64,000 nt of DNA, taken from contig NZ_JSYK01000003.1 of assembly GCF_000812875.1 (NCBI RefSeq), forward strand, positions 620,001-684,000, written 5' to 3'. Below, piece after piece: positions 16,160 through 24,055 of this stretch (within the stretch, counting starts at the first letter, position 1; every line of letters starts with the position of its first letter). The notes beneath the pieces are model-generated. The model had not been told where the DNA came from. It did not search any database and worked only from the letters and a program-made list of their open reading frames with translations. This stretch comes from Kaistella solincola (GTDB taxonomy: Bacteria > Bacteroidota > Bacteroidia > Flavobacteriales > Weeksellaceae). The position numbers and the translations under genes are program-made.

Positions 16160-16302
16160 TTTTTAATTATTAATGGTGAAATGCTGAATACTAAAAAAAC
16201 AGTGTTCAAGCACGGAACTTTTTAAATTCAGCTAAGTTATTTTGCAAAATTTGGTATTACTTTTTCAGGAAAATGTGCCAAAATAGCACCAAAAAAATAG
16301 TT

Positions 16303-17601
16303 TTAAACCTTTTTCAAGCTGGTTTTTTTCGAAAACAGAATGTATAAGATGGTGAAAATCACCAGAATATGCAGGTAATAAGATTTGAAAACCAAGTCGG
16401 TATACTGAATCTGGAATTTGCTTAAAGAAATTAAAATCAAGATTTGCGCGCCGTACGGAATTAAACCCTGGATATAGCAGGAAAAAATATCCAGTACGGA
16501 AGCTGAAGTTTTCGGTGAAAGTTCATATTTATCGGTGATTTCTTTCGCAATTTTTCCGGAAATTAAAATCGAAATGGTGTTGTTGGCGACGCAGAGATTT
16601 GCAGAACTCACCAAACCGCCGATGCCGAGCAGCGCGGTTTTCTTTGAAGAAATAATCTTGCTGATTTTATTCAGAAGGAAATTAATTCCGCCGTAATGTT
16701 CCACCAAAGCCGCCAGACCGCCCGTGAGTAGCGAAAGAAAGAAAATTTCGGTCATGCTGGTGAAACCTTCGTAGCTGAGTTTTGAAAAACCCATCACATC
16801 GAATTTTCCTAAAAAAATGCCCAAAACACCGGAAAAAATTATCCCGGCAAATAAGGTCACGAAAACGTTTACACCGATCACCGCTAAAACAATTACCAGC
16901 AAATACGGCACAATCAGAAATGCGTTGATTTCACCACTTGGCTGAAAAACCGTCGCCTGAGTTTCGGAATTTAATCCGATGACAAGCAAGATAATCAAAC
17001 TGAGCACCGCGGCAGGAATTGCAATTTTCGAGTTTTCCCGAAATTTATCTTTCATTTCACAGCCCAAACTTTGTGTCGCGGCAATTGTTGTATCAGAAAT
17101 AATCGAAAGGTTATCGCCAAACATCGAACCGGTAAGCAGCGCAGCACCGATTAAACCCAGCGGCAAATTGCTTTTTTCCGCGAGATCGATGACGATGGGC
17201 GCGAGGGTTACAATTGAACCAACCGAAGTTCCCGAAGCGAAAGACAGAAAACAAGCGATTACAAAAATGCCCGCCGGAAAATAATCCGGTGAAAGGTAGG
17301 TAAGTCCGAGATTTACAATCGCGTCAACACTTCCCGAAGCTTTCGAAACTGTAGCAAAAGCGCCCGCCAAAAGGTAAATAATGCACATGGTGAGGATTTT
17401 CCCGTCGCCGCAGCCTTTCAGAAAAATATCGGTTTTATCGTGGATTTTTCCTTTAAAAATGATAAACGCCGCCGCAATGCCAACCATCGCCGCAATCGGT
17501 GACGGAAAGGCGTAAAAATCATTGTTATAAATACCGAAACCGAGGAAACACGCCACAAAAATAAGCAGCGGTAAAATAGAAATAAAAGAAGCGTTTTTCA
17601 T
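16303..17601 (-). CDS. NhaC-family Na+/H+ antiporter
   Basis: 432 aa, about 11-12 membrane segments. Family features include SGTSVGSIVTLAPIVIDLAEK, GSMFGDNLSIISDTTIAATQ and the C-terminal ANLCVANNTISILISG with GLIPYGAQ. It should exchange Na+ (or a small organic solute) for protons at the inner membrane. I start at ATG 17601 (MKNASFISILPLL); the longer frame would overlap the next minus-strand gene. It lies 7 bases after the HsdR_N protein gene, so they are probably co-transcribed. Confidence 0.85.
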   Translation of the reverse strand: MKNASFISILPLLIFVACFLGFGIYNNDFYAFPSPIAAMVGIAAAFIIFKGKIHDKTDIFLKGCGDGKILTMCIIYLLAGAFATVSKASGSVDAIVNLGLTYLSPDYFPAGIFVIACFLSFASGTSVGSIVTLAPIVIDLAEKSNLPLGLIGAALLTGSMFGDNLSIISDTTIAATQSLGCEMKDKFRENSKIAIPAAVLSLIILLVIGLNSETQATVFQPSGEINAFLIVPYLLVIVLAVIGVNVFVTLFAGIIFSGVLGIFLGKFDVMGFSKLSYEGFTSMTEIFFLSLLTGGLAALVEHYGGINFLLNKISKIISSKKTALLGIGGLVSSANLCVANNTISILISGKIAKEITDKYELSPKTSASVLDIFSCYIQGLIPYGAQILILISLSKFQIQYTDLVFKSYYLHILVIFTILYILFSKKTSLKKV

Positions 17602-17608
17602 TAAAAAA

Positions 17609-18043
17609 TTAAAAAGTTGCAGGTAAAAATTGGTAGTGATTATCGGCAAATTTCGCAAAAATATGTTGTATTCCGTTGCTTAAAATAATTTCTTCCGCGC
17701 CGATGATGGAATTGTAGCGCGCGGTTTGCTCAAAAGTTTTTTCGGTCAGCTTGATGTGCGGTGCTTTGCATTCCACTAAAATCTTCGCAACTGTTTTTTC
17801 AGTGACGAGCAAATCAATTCTTTTCGTAGTTCCGTTTAAAACCAGCTTTTTTTCCAGAATTAATGAAGATAAATTTCTGCCTTTAATGATGTGGAAATAA
17901 TGCAGCCAATGTTGTCGTACCCATTCTTCCGGCGTGAGCAGAAGCCAGGATTTGCGCGCCAAATCATAAATAAAAAACTTATCTTTGTCTGTCCTGATTT
18001 CAAGGTCAAAGGTGTTTTCAAAATTCAGTTTCGGCAGGTTCAT
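17609..18043 (-). CDS. HsdR N-terminal-domain protein (PD-(D/E)XK nuclease-like)
   Basis: 144 aa. It matches the stand-alone HSDR_N_2 proteins of Bacteroidota: a helical lead (LTPEEWVRQHWLHYF) then the nuclease-fold core RIDLLV...ILVECKAP, where Asp, Glu and Lys form the D-ExK signature. No methylase, specificity subunit or helicase is nearby, so it is not a restriction system here. It is head to head with holA, only 2 bases between start codons. A role in DNA repair or replication is possible but unproven. Confidence 0.8.
   Translation of the reverse strand: MNLPKLNFENTFDLEIRTDKDKFFIYDLARKSWLLLTPEEWVRQHWLHYFHIIKGRNLSSLILEKKLVLNGTTKRIDLLVTEKTVAKILVECKAPHIKLTEKTFEQTARYNSIIGAEEIILSNGIQHIFAKFADNHYQFLPATF
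17980..17987 (+). promoter_or_regulatory. Candidate holA -7 box inside the divergent gene
   Basis: TATCTTTG matches TAnnTTTG and lies inside the HsdR_N gene, 58 bases before the holA ATG. Minus-strand boxes (CAAAAATA at 18069-18076 and 18078-18085) likewise lie inside holA. In AT-rich DNA these could be chance. Confidence 0.4.
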
Positions 18044-18045
18044 TT

Positions 18046-19083
18046 ATGAAAGAATTAGATTTAATCCTCAAAAATATCAAAAATAAAGAGCTTTTGCCGA
18101 TTTATTTTTTTCATGGTGAAGAACCTTTTTTCATAGATGTTGCCCTGAAAGCTTTTGAAAATGAAGTACTTTCTGAAGATGAAAAAGCCTTTAACCAAAC
18201 CGTTGTTTACGGCAAAGACACCACTTTCAGCGAAGTGCTTTCCCTTGCGCGCCAATTCCCGATGATGGGCGACAAGCAGGTGATTATATTAAAGGAAGCG
18301 CAGGAAATAAAACTCACCGAAAACGAAGCCACCGCCTTAAAATTATACAGCGAAAATCCAGTAGAATCCACACTTTTGGTGATAGGTTACAAATACAAAA
18401 AGGTGGATTCGCGCAAAGCTTTTACGAAAGTGCTGGGCAAGAAAAATATGCTGTTTTTAAGTGAAAAAATTAAAGATTACAATATTCCGAAATGGATTGA
18501 AACGGAATTAAGGACTTTAAACCTGAAATCAAAACCGAACATTCCCATGTTGCTGTCACAATATTTGGGCACCGATCTTTCGCGGATTTCAAACGAGCTG
18601 CAGAAGCTGAAGATGATTCTGAAAAACGGCGAAATTTTGGACGAAAAAACCATCGAAACGCATATCGGCATCAGCAAAGATTTCAATATTTTTGAGCTCA
18701 TTAAATCTTTAGGTAAAAAAGATGCGGTACAATCGTATAAAATCGCGCATTTTCTGGGGAAATCGCCGAAGCAGAATCCATTTCCTATGATGATGGGAAA
18801 TCTCTATAATTTCTTTTCGAACCTCATTATTTTTCACACCATGAAAGGCGAAGCGCCGCAAAATCAAGCCGCAGTGATGGGAATAAATCCGTATTTCATC
18901 AAGGATTTTGGTGAAGCTGCACGGTTTTACAACCTGAAAAGCGCCACGCGTATTATTTCGGTTCTGCGCGAAATGGATTTGAAAAGCAAAGGTTTAGGCG
19001 CTGTCAACATGACAGAAAATGAACTGCTGAAAGAACTGGTTTACAAAATTCTGCACGTGGACCAATACAAGGTGAAATTGTAG
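18046..19083 (+). CDS. holA: DNA polymerase III delta subunit
   Basis: 345 aa, the usual length. Recognisable pieces: NKELLPIYFFHGEEPFFIDVAL at the start, RQFPMMGDKQVIILKEAQ, LSRISNELQKLKM and GISKDFNIFELIKSLGKKD. Delta opens the sliding clamp as part of the clamp loader. ATG 18046 is fixed by the conserved MKELDLIL start and leaves 2 bases to the divergent gene. Confidence 0.93.
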   Translation: MKELDLILKNIKNKELLPIYFFHGEEPFFIDVALKAFENEVLSEDEKAFNQTVVYGKDTTFSEVLSLARQFPMMGDKQVIILKEAQEIKLTENEATALKLYSENPVESTLLVIGYKYKKVDSRKAFTKVLGKKNMLFLSEKIKDYNIPKWIETELRTLNLKSKPNIPMLLSQYLGTDLSRISNELQKLKMILKNGEILDEKTIETHIGISKDFNIFELIKSLGKKDAVQSYKIAHFLGKSPKQNPFPMMMGNLYNFFSNLIIFHTMKGEAPQNQAAVMGINPYFIKDFGEAARFYNLKSATRIISVLREMDLKSKGLGAVNMTENELLKELVYKILHVDQYKVKL

Positions 19084-19090
19084 TAAAGTA

Positions 19091-19190
19091 TTTTTCGGGC
19101 GACTTTATCCGCGCTCCGTTCCCGCTTTTTTGCTCCGCTTCGCTCCGCAAAAGAGCTCCACTCAGCTCGGGTCGCAAAGCCGTCTTTTTT
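19091..19190 (+). repeat. GC-rich interspersed element, copy A
   Basis: Opens CGGGCGACTTTATCCGC, then CTCCGTTCCCGCTTTTTTGC, CTCCGCTTCGCTCCGCAAAA, GAGCTCCACTCAGCTCGG and GTCGC. The TTTTGC...GCAAAA part forms a hairpin. Same family as 22461-22560 and 47098-47180. Confidence 0.8.
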
Positions 19191-19345
19191 AAAAATATCG
19201 GCATAAAACGACAAATTTTTCAGTTTTAGGAAAAGCCGCAATTTTTTAATCATTGAAAAAATTCATCGGTAAATAATTCGGTAACCGAAAATAAATCACG
19301 ATTTTTGAAACTTTAAAAATTCGACCTCAACCTTAACTTTTATTA

Positions 19346-20287
19346 ATGGAAGAAAATATTTTAGATTGCGTAATTGTAGGTTCCGGACCTTCCGGTTTTA
19401 CCGCGGCAATTTACGCTGCACGCGCAGATTTAAAACCTCAATTATACACCGGTCTCGAACCTGGCGGCCAGCTTACTACAACCACCGAAGTGGATAATTT
19501 CCCAGGCTACGCCGATGGCGTTACCGGTCCGCAAATGATGATGGACCTGCAAAAACAGGCTGAAAGATTCGACACCAAAGTTATCTACGAAATGATTACC
19601 AAAGCTGAATTTTCTACTGAGGTTGGCGGCGTACACAAACTTTGGGCAGGTAAAAAAGAAATTCTGGCACGAACTGTAATTATTTCTACCGGCGCAACCG
19701 CGAAATATTTGGGTTTAGATGACGAAAAAAAATATTCCGGCGGCGGAGTTTCTGCCTGTGCAACCTGCGACGGATTTTTCTACAAAGGGAAAGACGTCAT
19801 CGTAGTAGGTGCCGGCGATACCGCAGCCGAAGAAGCAACTTATCTGGCAAAACTTACAAATAAAGTGACTCTTTTGGTTCGTAAAGACCATTTCCGCGCT
19901 TCAAAAGCGATGATTCACCGCGTGAGCAACACCCCAAATATCGAAGTGAAATTCAACCACGAACTCATCGGAATTCAAGGTGAAAATAATTTGGTAGAAA
20001 GGGGAGTGGTGATCAATAATCTTACTCAGGAAAAATCTACGATTGATGTTCACGGAATTTTTATCGCGATCGGTCACAAACCGAACACCGAAATTTTCGC
20101 GGGGCAAATCAACCTCGACGAAAATGGTTACATCAATACCATTCCGGGCACTACTTTAACCAATCTTCCTGGCGTTTTTGCGGCAGGCGATGTGCAGGAC
20201 AGTCATTATCGTCAGGCGATTACAGCGGCAGGAAGCGGCTGTATGGCGGCGATGGATGCTGAGAAATATTTAGCAGGTCTGGAATAA
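19346..20287 (+). CDS. trxB: Thioredoxin reductase
   Basis: 313 aa, normal length. FAD-binding GSGPSGFTAAIYAARA at residues 10-25, the redox pair in ACATCDG near 136-139, NADPH-binding GAGDTAAEEATYLA and the C-terminal FAD motif GVFAAGDVQD. It passes electrons from NADPH to thioredoxin in the cytosol. The fluoride channel gene follows after 18 bases, so the two are likely one transcript. Confidence 0.97.
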   Translation: MEENILDCVIVGSGPSGFTAAIYAARADLKPQLYTGLEPGGQLTTTTEVDNFPGYADGVTGPQMMMDLQKQAERFDTKVIYEMITKAEFSTEVGGVHKLWAGKKEILARTVIISTGATAKYLGLDDEKKYSGGGVSACATCDGFFYKGKDVIVVGAGDTAAEEATYLAKLTNKVTLLVRKDHFRASKAMIHRVSNTPNIEVKFNHELIGIQGENNLVERGVVINNLTQEKSTIDVHGIFIAIGHKPNTEIFAGQINLDENGYINTIPGTTLTNLPGVFAAGDVQDSHYRQAITAAGSGCMAAMDAEKYLAGLE

Positions 20288-20305
20288 ATTTTAGCCGGTA
20301 AAAGC

Positions 20306-20671
20306 ATGAAAAACCTATTTTATATATTCATAGGTGGCGGATTAGGAAGCGTTTTGCGCTTCCTAATTTCGAATTATACCCAAAAGCTGGGGAATTTCAA
20401 CTCATTTCCGCTCGGAACATTTGTGGTAAATATCGTCGGGTGTTTTTTAATCGGTGTTCTAGCTTCTTATTTTCTGAAAGTTGACAATTACCTCAAATTT
20501 CTTTTGATTACCGGTTTTTGTGGTGGTTTTACCACATTTTCTGCTTTTTCTGCTGAGAATTATTCTTTATGGCAAAGCGGAAATTATTCGATGCTGCTGA
20601 TCTATATTTTTGTGAGTGTGGCGTTGGGATTATTGGCGGTTTTCCTGGGTTTTCAGGTAGCTAAAAATTAA
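20306..20671 (+). CDS. fluC: Fluoride channel FluC/CrcB
   Basis: 121 aa with four membrane segments. Family signatures are GGGLGSVLRFLIS, PLGTFVVNIVGCFLIG and the central GFCGGFTTFSAFSAE with the Phe/Thr/Ser track of the fluoride path. It works as a dual-topology dimer exporting fluoride. No fluoride riboswitch fits in the 18-base gap to trxB. Confidence 0.95.
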   Translation: MKNLFYIFIGGGLGSVLRFLISNYTQKLGNFNSFPLGTFVVNIVGCFLIGVLASYFLKVDNYLKFLLITGFCGGFTTFSAFSAENYSLWQSGNYSMLLIYIFVSVALGLLAVFLGFQVAKN

Positions 20672-20717
20672 TTTTTCCTTTGACGGTGAGGTGTTTACCA
20701 CTTTTTTCAATAAAAAA

Positions 20718-20749
20718 TTTGGTCACAAGGGAAAAGCTAATTATATTTG
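20718..20749 (+). promoter_or_regulatory. Promoter of tRNA-Ser
   Basis: TTTG (-33) at 20718-20721, a 20-base spacer, and TATATTTG (-7) at 20742-20749, 30 bases before the tRNA. The cleanest promoter in the window. Confidence 0.7.
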
Positions 20750-20779
20750 CACCACTGAAAATGAGAAATCACTTTCACT

Positions 20780-20864
20780 GGAGGAATGGCAGAGTGGTCG
20801 ATTGCGGCAGTCTTGAAAACTGTTGACTGTAACAGGTCCTGGGGTTCGAATCCCTATTCCTCCG
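20780..20864 (+). tRNA. tRNA-Ser (anticodon TGA)
   Basis: 85 bases with a class II long variable arm. Acceptor GGAGGAAT / ATTCCTCC, anticodon stem 20807-20811 with 20819-20823, anticodon TGA at 20814-20816, and the T loop in GGGTTCGAATCCC. The CCA end is not encoded. Remnants of a tRNA-targeted island follow it. Confidence 0.95.
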
Positions 20865-20890
20865 CTGGTTGAGAAACTAGAATACATCAA

Positions 20891-20924
20891 AAGCCTTTAA
20901 ATACTAGTGTTTAAAGGCTTTTTT
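20891..20924 (+). terminator. Terminator of tRNA-Ser
   Basis: Perfect 11-bp stem AAGCCTTTAAA / TTTAAAGGCTT, 8-base loop, then further T residues. Confidence 0.9.
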
Positions 20925-20947
20925 GTATTTAAGGAGGTATCAAATAA

Positions 20948-21208
20948 TACCAAATTAATACAAATCAAAAGGGAGTACCGAGGGGAGTACTTGCAAAATG
21001 TAACGAGGTACTCACCGCTCTTTTGCAAATTTATTTAGTACATTCCTTGAAAGTTTACGACCAAAATATTGAATCGTACAGCTATCTTTTAAACAACAGA
21101 AAAAACATTACGTGCGAAACGCTGATGAACAAGTTTTTAGGTATTGAGGAACGGACGGTAACCTTAATTGAAGCCTTTACAGATCAAACGGCGAGGAGGC
21201 AGTACTGA
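20948..21208 (+). pseudogene. Tyrosine recombinase (integrase) remnant, N-terminal part
   Basis: An open frame without a good start encodes ~72 residues resembling the N-terminal, DNA-arm-binding part of flavobacterial phage-type integrases: GVPRGVLAKCNEVL, LQIYLVHSL, then NKFLGIEERTVTLIEAF. That pattern normally leads into the core-binding domain, but here the likeness stops at EAF (about 21179) and the frame ends at 21208. The catalytic domain with its Arg/His/Tyr residues is gone. Position directly after a tRNA gene fits a once-integrating element. The assignment rests on pattern memory, not on alignment. Confidence 0.6.
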
Positions 21209-21939
21209 ATAAGGTCGGCTGCGTATTATACGAAAAAATGTTCAGGCACTACACCAAAAAGCAATGGGATAAATACCCCGAGGAGCTGCACGCATCAGTA
21301 CTGGATCGTATTCCAGTTCGTGATAATTTCGATGACCGTTATTTTTCAGACAAGTATCAGGCTCTTCCAAAAGGCGGCTATACTCAACTTTTTGAAAGAA
21401 TGCTGAATAATCCTAACATAATGGTGTTACTAAATACAGATTATTTTGAGGTGGAGGAGCAGTTGGGTGACTATGACAAACTTTTTTATACAGGTCCGAT
21501 TGACCGGTTTTTCCGGTTTAAATCTGATTTAACTCAGAAATTAGAATACCGTTCTATTAATTTCGTAACAGAACAACTGGATCAGGAGTATTTTCAGGAA
21601 AACTCAGTGGTCAATTATCCCGGACCTGAAGTGGAATATACCAGAATTATAGAATATAAACATTTTGGTAATCAACAGTCAGAGAAAACCTGTATCGTCA
21701 AGGAATTTACAGTTGATGAAGGTGAACCTTATTATCCGGTGCCTAACGATAAAAACCAGAAAATTTACGAACAGTATAAGGCAGAAGCAGATAAACTCAC
21801 CGATGTTTTCTTTGTCGGTCGCCTCGCCAACTATAAGTATTTTAATATGGACCAGGCTTTCAGGAACGCTCTGGACCTGTTTTTTCAACTTGAACGTAAA
21901 GATGTTTTGAAACCGGCCAATGTCGCATCAGCGAAATAA
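21187..21939 (+). pseudogene. glf: UDP-galactopyranose mutase, 5'-truncated
   Basis: About 250 C-terminal residues of a ~370-aa enzyme. In frame from 21187 it reads NGEEAVLNKVGCVLYEKMF, HYTKKQWDKYPEEL, RIPVRDNFDDRYFSDKYQA, LPKGGYTQLFERML and the terminal VGRLANYKYFNMDQAFRNAL, all typical of Glf. The N-terminal FAD-binding Rossmann part is missing, so the product would be inactive. The enzyme makes UDP-galactofuranose for surface glycans. It abuts the integrase remnant in another reading frame. The remaining frame has no internal stop, which suggests a fairly recent loss. Confidence 0.85.
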
Positions 21940-22050
21940 GCTATATGGATCTGAAAAGCTCTTTTTCCCTTTCTCCTGTTTAAACTTGTTTTATGATTTT
22001 GATTTTTTTAAACTGAAGGCAATTTTACATATTGTTACCAAAGTCGGGAA

Positions 22051-22075
22051 ATGGAGCGGCCACCTCCATTTTTTA
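22051..22075 (+). terminator. Terminator downstream of the glf remnant
   Basis: Stem ATGGAG / CTCCAT with a 7-base GC-rich loop, followed by T residues. Probably the original glf terminator. Confidence 0.65.
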
Positions 22076-22189
22076 TCATGTGATGTAAGTCTCTGGTGGC
22101 TGTCTTCAAAAAATTTGCCGTCTTAGAGGCCTATTTTTCAATTTTCCCTTTCCCCGAATTTCCCTAAATTCGTTCTTTACACCAAAAAA

Positions 22190-22447
22190 ATGAATGAAAA
22201 TATTTTAGGTCTCGTCGCCGGCGGCATTACTTCCGTGGCAATGCTGCCCCAACTTCTCAAAGTACTGAAAGAAAAAAATGTAGAAGATATTTCTTTGATG
22301 ATGATCGCCGTGCTCATAATCGGCCTCTCGCTCTGGGTTTGGTACGGATTTCTGAAAGACGAGCTCCCGATAATTTTGTCCAACGCATTTGCCGTTTTGG
22401 TAAATCTTGCTCTTTTAGCGGCATATTTCCGGTACCGCCAGAAATAG
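22190..22447 (+). CDS. SemiSWEET-type sugar transporter (PQ-loop)
   Basis: 85 aa with three membrane helices, the size of a SemiSWEET half-transporter. The PQ motif is in MLPQLLKVLKEKNVEDIS. Such proteins dimerise in the inner membrane and let small sugars pass. The gene stands alone between the island scar and a repeat cluster. Confidence 0.85.
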   Translation: MNENILGLVAGGITSVAMLPQLLKVLKEKNVEDISLMMIAVLIIGLSLWVWYGFLKDELPIILSNAFAVLVNLALLAAYFRYRQK

Positions 22448-22460
22448 TTTTTACTTATTA

Positions 22461-22560
22461 TTTGGGCAGCTTTATCCGCCTTCCACTCCCGCTTTTTTGT
22501 TCCGCTGCGCTACGCAAAAAGAGCTCCGTTCAAGTCGGGCTGCAACCTCGCGCCGCAAAA
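22461..22560 (+). repeat. GC-rich interspersed element, copy B
   Basis: Starts GGGCAGCTTTATCCGCC and ends GTCGGGCTGCA, giving inverted ends GCAGC / GCTGC; inside are CCGCTTTTTTG, CGCTACGCAAAAAGAGCTCC. It is immediately followed by the AT-rich unit. Confidence 0.8.
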
Positions 22561-22735
22561 ATTCCCCGCTAAAACAGCCAAAATTTCCATTTTAACCAAA
22601 CAGCTTTGGTGAACTTTATTTCTCAAAAAAGACCTCTGCTTTGTTTTCTTTTGTGGTTAACAAATTTGGTTCAGGCAAAAATTTCCCGCTAAAATCACCA
22701 ATTTTTTAGTTTTAGCAAAGCGCCGCACTGCACCG
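22552..22735. repeat. AT-rich ~120-bp unit, second locus
   Basis: Unit starts near 22565 and 22685 (period 120): ATTCCCCGCTAAAAC, CCATTTTAACCAAA, CTTTTGTGGTTAA, then GGCAAAAATTTCCCGCTAAAA. Same family as 663-945. With copy B this accounts for nearly all of the 349-base gap. Confidence 0.7.
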
Positions 22736-22796
22736 CTAAGTAGCAATTCGAAAATCTGAAAATTAAAACATATATTTAGACTTCAAAAAAATAAAC

Positions 22797-23807
22797 ATGA
22801 AAAAATCCAGCTATTTTATTCTGCCGCTCGCCTTGGCGCTTTTCCAAAGCTGCGCGGTGAATATGTCTTATTCCGGTTCGGCGTTTAAGAAATCCTTCAA
22901 CTCCATCACCGCCGATGAACTGAAAACTCACCTTTACGTAGTTGCCGGCGACCAAATGGAAGGCCGCGACACGGGAAGTGAAGGCCAGAAGAAAGCCGGC
23001 CGCTATCTCATTGGCGAATATCAAAAAATGGATATTTCGCACCCGAAATCGATGACGTCTTTCTATCAGCCGCTTTCCTCTGAAGCTTTGAAAGGCCGTC
23101 GTGCCGCTTTGCCGCCGTCTGACAATATTTTGGCTTTTATTGAAGGCACCGAAAAACCTTCGGAAGTTATCGTGATTTCCGCGCATTACGACCACGTGGG
23201 AATGAAGAACGGCGAAATCTACAACGGCGCAGATGACGACGGCAGTGGAACAGTGGCGCTTCTGGAACTGGCAGAAGCTTTTCAAATGGCGAAAAAAGCC
23301 GGTAACGGTCCGAAACGCTCCATCTTATTTCTTCACGTTACCGGCGAGGAACACGGACTGTTAGGTTCGAAATTTTATGCTGAAAACCCGGTTTTTCCTT
23401 TAGCAAATACGGTGGCCGACCTTAACATTGATATGATTGGCAGATGCGATGCAGAAAATTGTGGTAAAGATTACGTGTATGTCATCGGCTCTGATATGCT
23501 GAGCACTGAACTCAAAAAAATAAATGAAAAAGCCAATAACGAAACGGTAAAACTGGAACTGAATTACAAATACGACGATCCAAATGATAAAAACCGTTTG
23601 TATTATCGTTCAGACCATTATAATTTCGCGAAAAACGGGGTTCCTGTAGCGTTTTATTTTGACGGTATTCACGAAGATTATCATAAACCAAGTGACACGC
23701 CAGACAAAATTGATTATCAAGCTTTGCAGAAGCGTGCGCAGCTGGTTTTTGCAACCGCCTGGGAATTGGCAAACAGAAAAGACAGAATTGTCGTAGATAA
23801 AAAATAA
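22797..23807 (+). CDS. M28-family zinc aminopeptidase, lipoprotein
   Basis: 336 aa. The lipobox LFQSC places Cys near residue 19. The two-zinc site is complete: His in HYDHVG, the bridging Asp in NGADDDGSG, catalytic Glu-Glu in TGEEHGLLGS, Asp in NIDMIGR and His in YHKPSDT. It removes N-terminal residues from peptides at the cell surface or in the periplasm. Length and order match Bacteroidota M28 peptidases. It stands alone, with repeats before and a terminator after. Confidence 0.92.
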   Translation: MKKSSYFILPLALALFQSCAVNMSYSGSAFKKSFNSITADELKTHLYVVAGDQMEGRDTGSEGQKKAGRYLIGEYQKMDISHPKSMTSFYQPLSSEALKGRRAALPPSDNILAFIEGTEKPSEVIVISAHYDHVGMKNGEIYNGADDDGSGTVALLELAEAFQMAKKAGNGPKRSILFLHVTGEEHGLLGSKFYAENPVFPLANTVADLNIDMIGRCDAENCGKDYVYVIGSDMLSTELKKINEKANNETVKLELNYKYDDPNDKNRLYYRSDHYNFAKNGVPVAFYFDGIHEDYHKPSDTPDKIDYQALQKRAQLVFATAWELANRKDRIVVDKK

Positions 23808-23821
23808 AAAAACCTTGAAAT

Positions 23822-23867
23822 AACCGGTAAAATCTGGAAAAATTTCCTGCTTTTTACCGGTTTTTTT
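23822..23867 (+). terminator. Terminator of the M28 peptidase gene
   Basis: Stem AACCGGTAAAA / TTTTTACCGGTT with an 18-base loop and T7. Confidence 0.8.
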
Positions 23868-23872
23868 AAAAA

Positions 23873-23944
23873 TAGCTTCACCGGGAATCGAACCCGGATC
23901 TAAAGTTTAGGAAACTCTTGTTCTATCCGTTGAACTATGAAGCT
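23873..23944 (-). tRNA. tRNA-Arg (anticodon CCT)
   Basis: 72 bases on the minus strand. Acceptor AGCTTCA / TGAAGCT, T arm CCGGG-TTCGATT-CCCGG, anticodon loop TTCCTAA giving CCT. CCA is not encoded. No promoter was identified upstream. Confidence 0.92.
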
Positions 23945-23951
23945 GAAAATA

Positions 23952-23979
23952 TTGCCGCTTAAAGGCGGCTTTTTTTTGC
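23952..23979 (+). terminator. Plus-strand terminator between tRNA-Arg and uvrA
   Basis: GCCGC-TTAAA-GGCGGC with T8, facing uvrA; probably stops transcription coming from the M28 side. It also fits the short GCC...GGC hairpin family. Confidence 0.6.
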
Positions 23980-24055
23980 TTTTGCTTAAAATTAAGCATG
24001 CTTAAACTTTACCGCAGCCGCCGCGGTGCGAGCTTTTACAGCAGCTTAAAATTTG

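Noticed and set aside
17609..18043. Type I restriction system
   Set aside because: Only an HsdR_N-like domain is present; no methylase, specificity or helicase genes are nearby.
20288..20305. Fluoride riboswitch before fluC
   Set aside because: The trxB-fluC gap is only 18 bases, too short.
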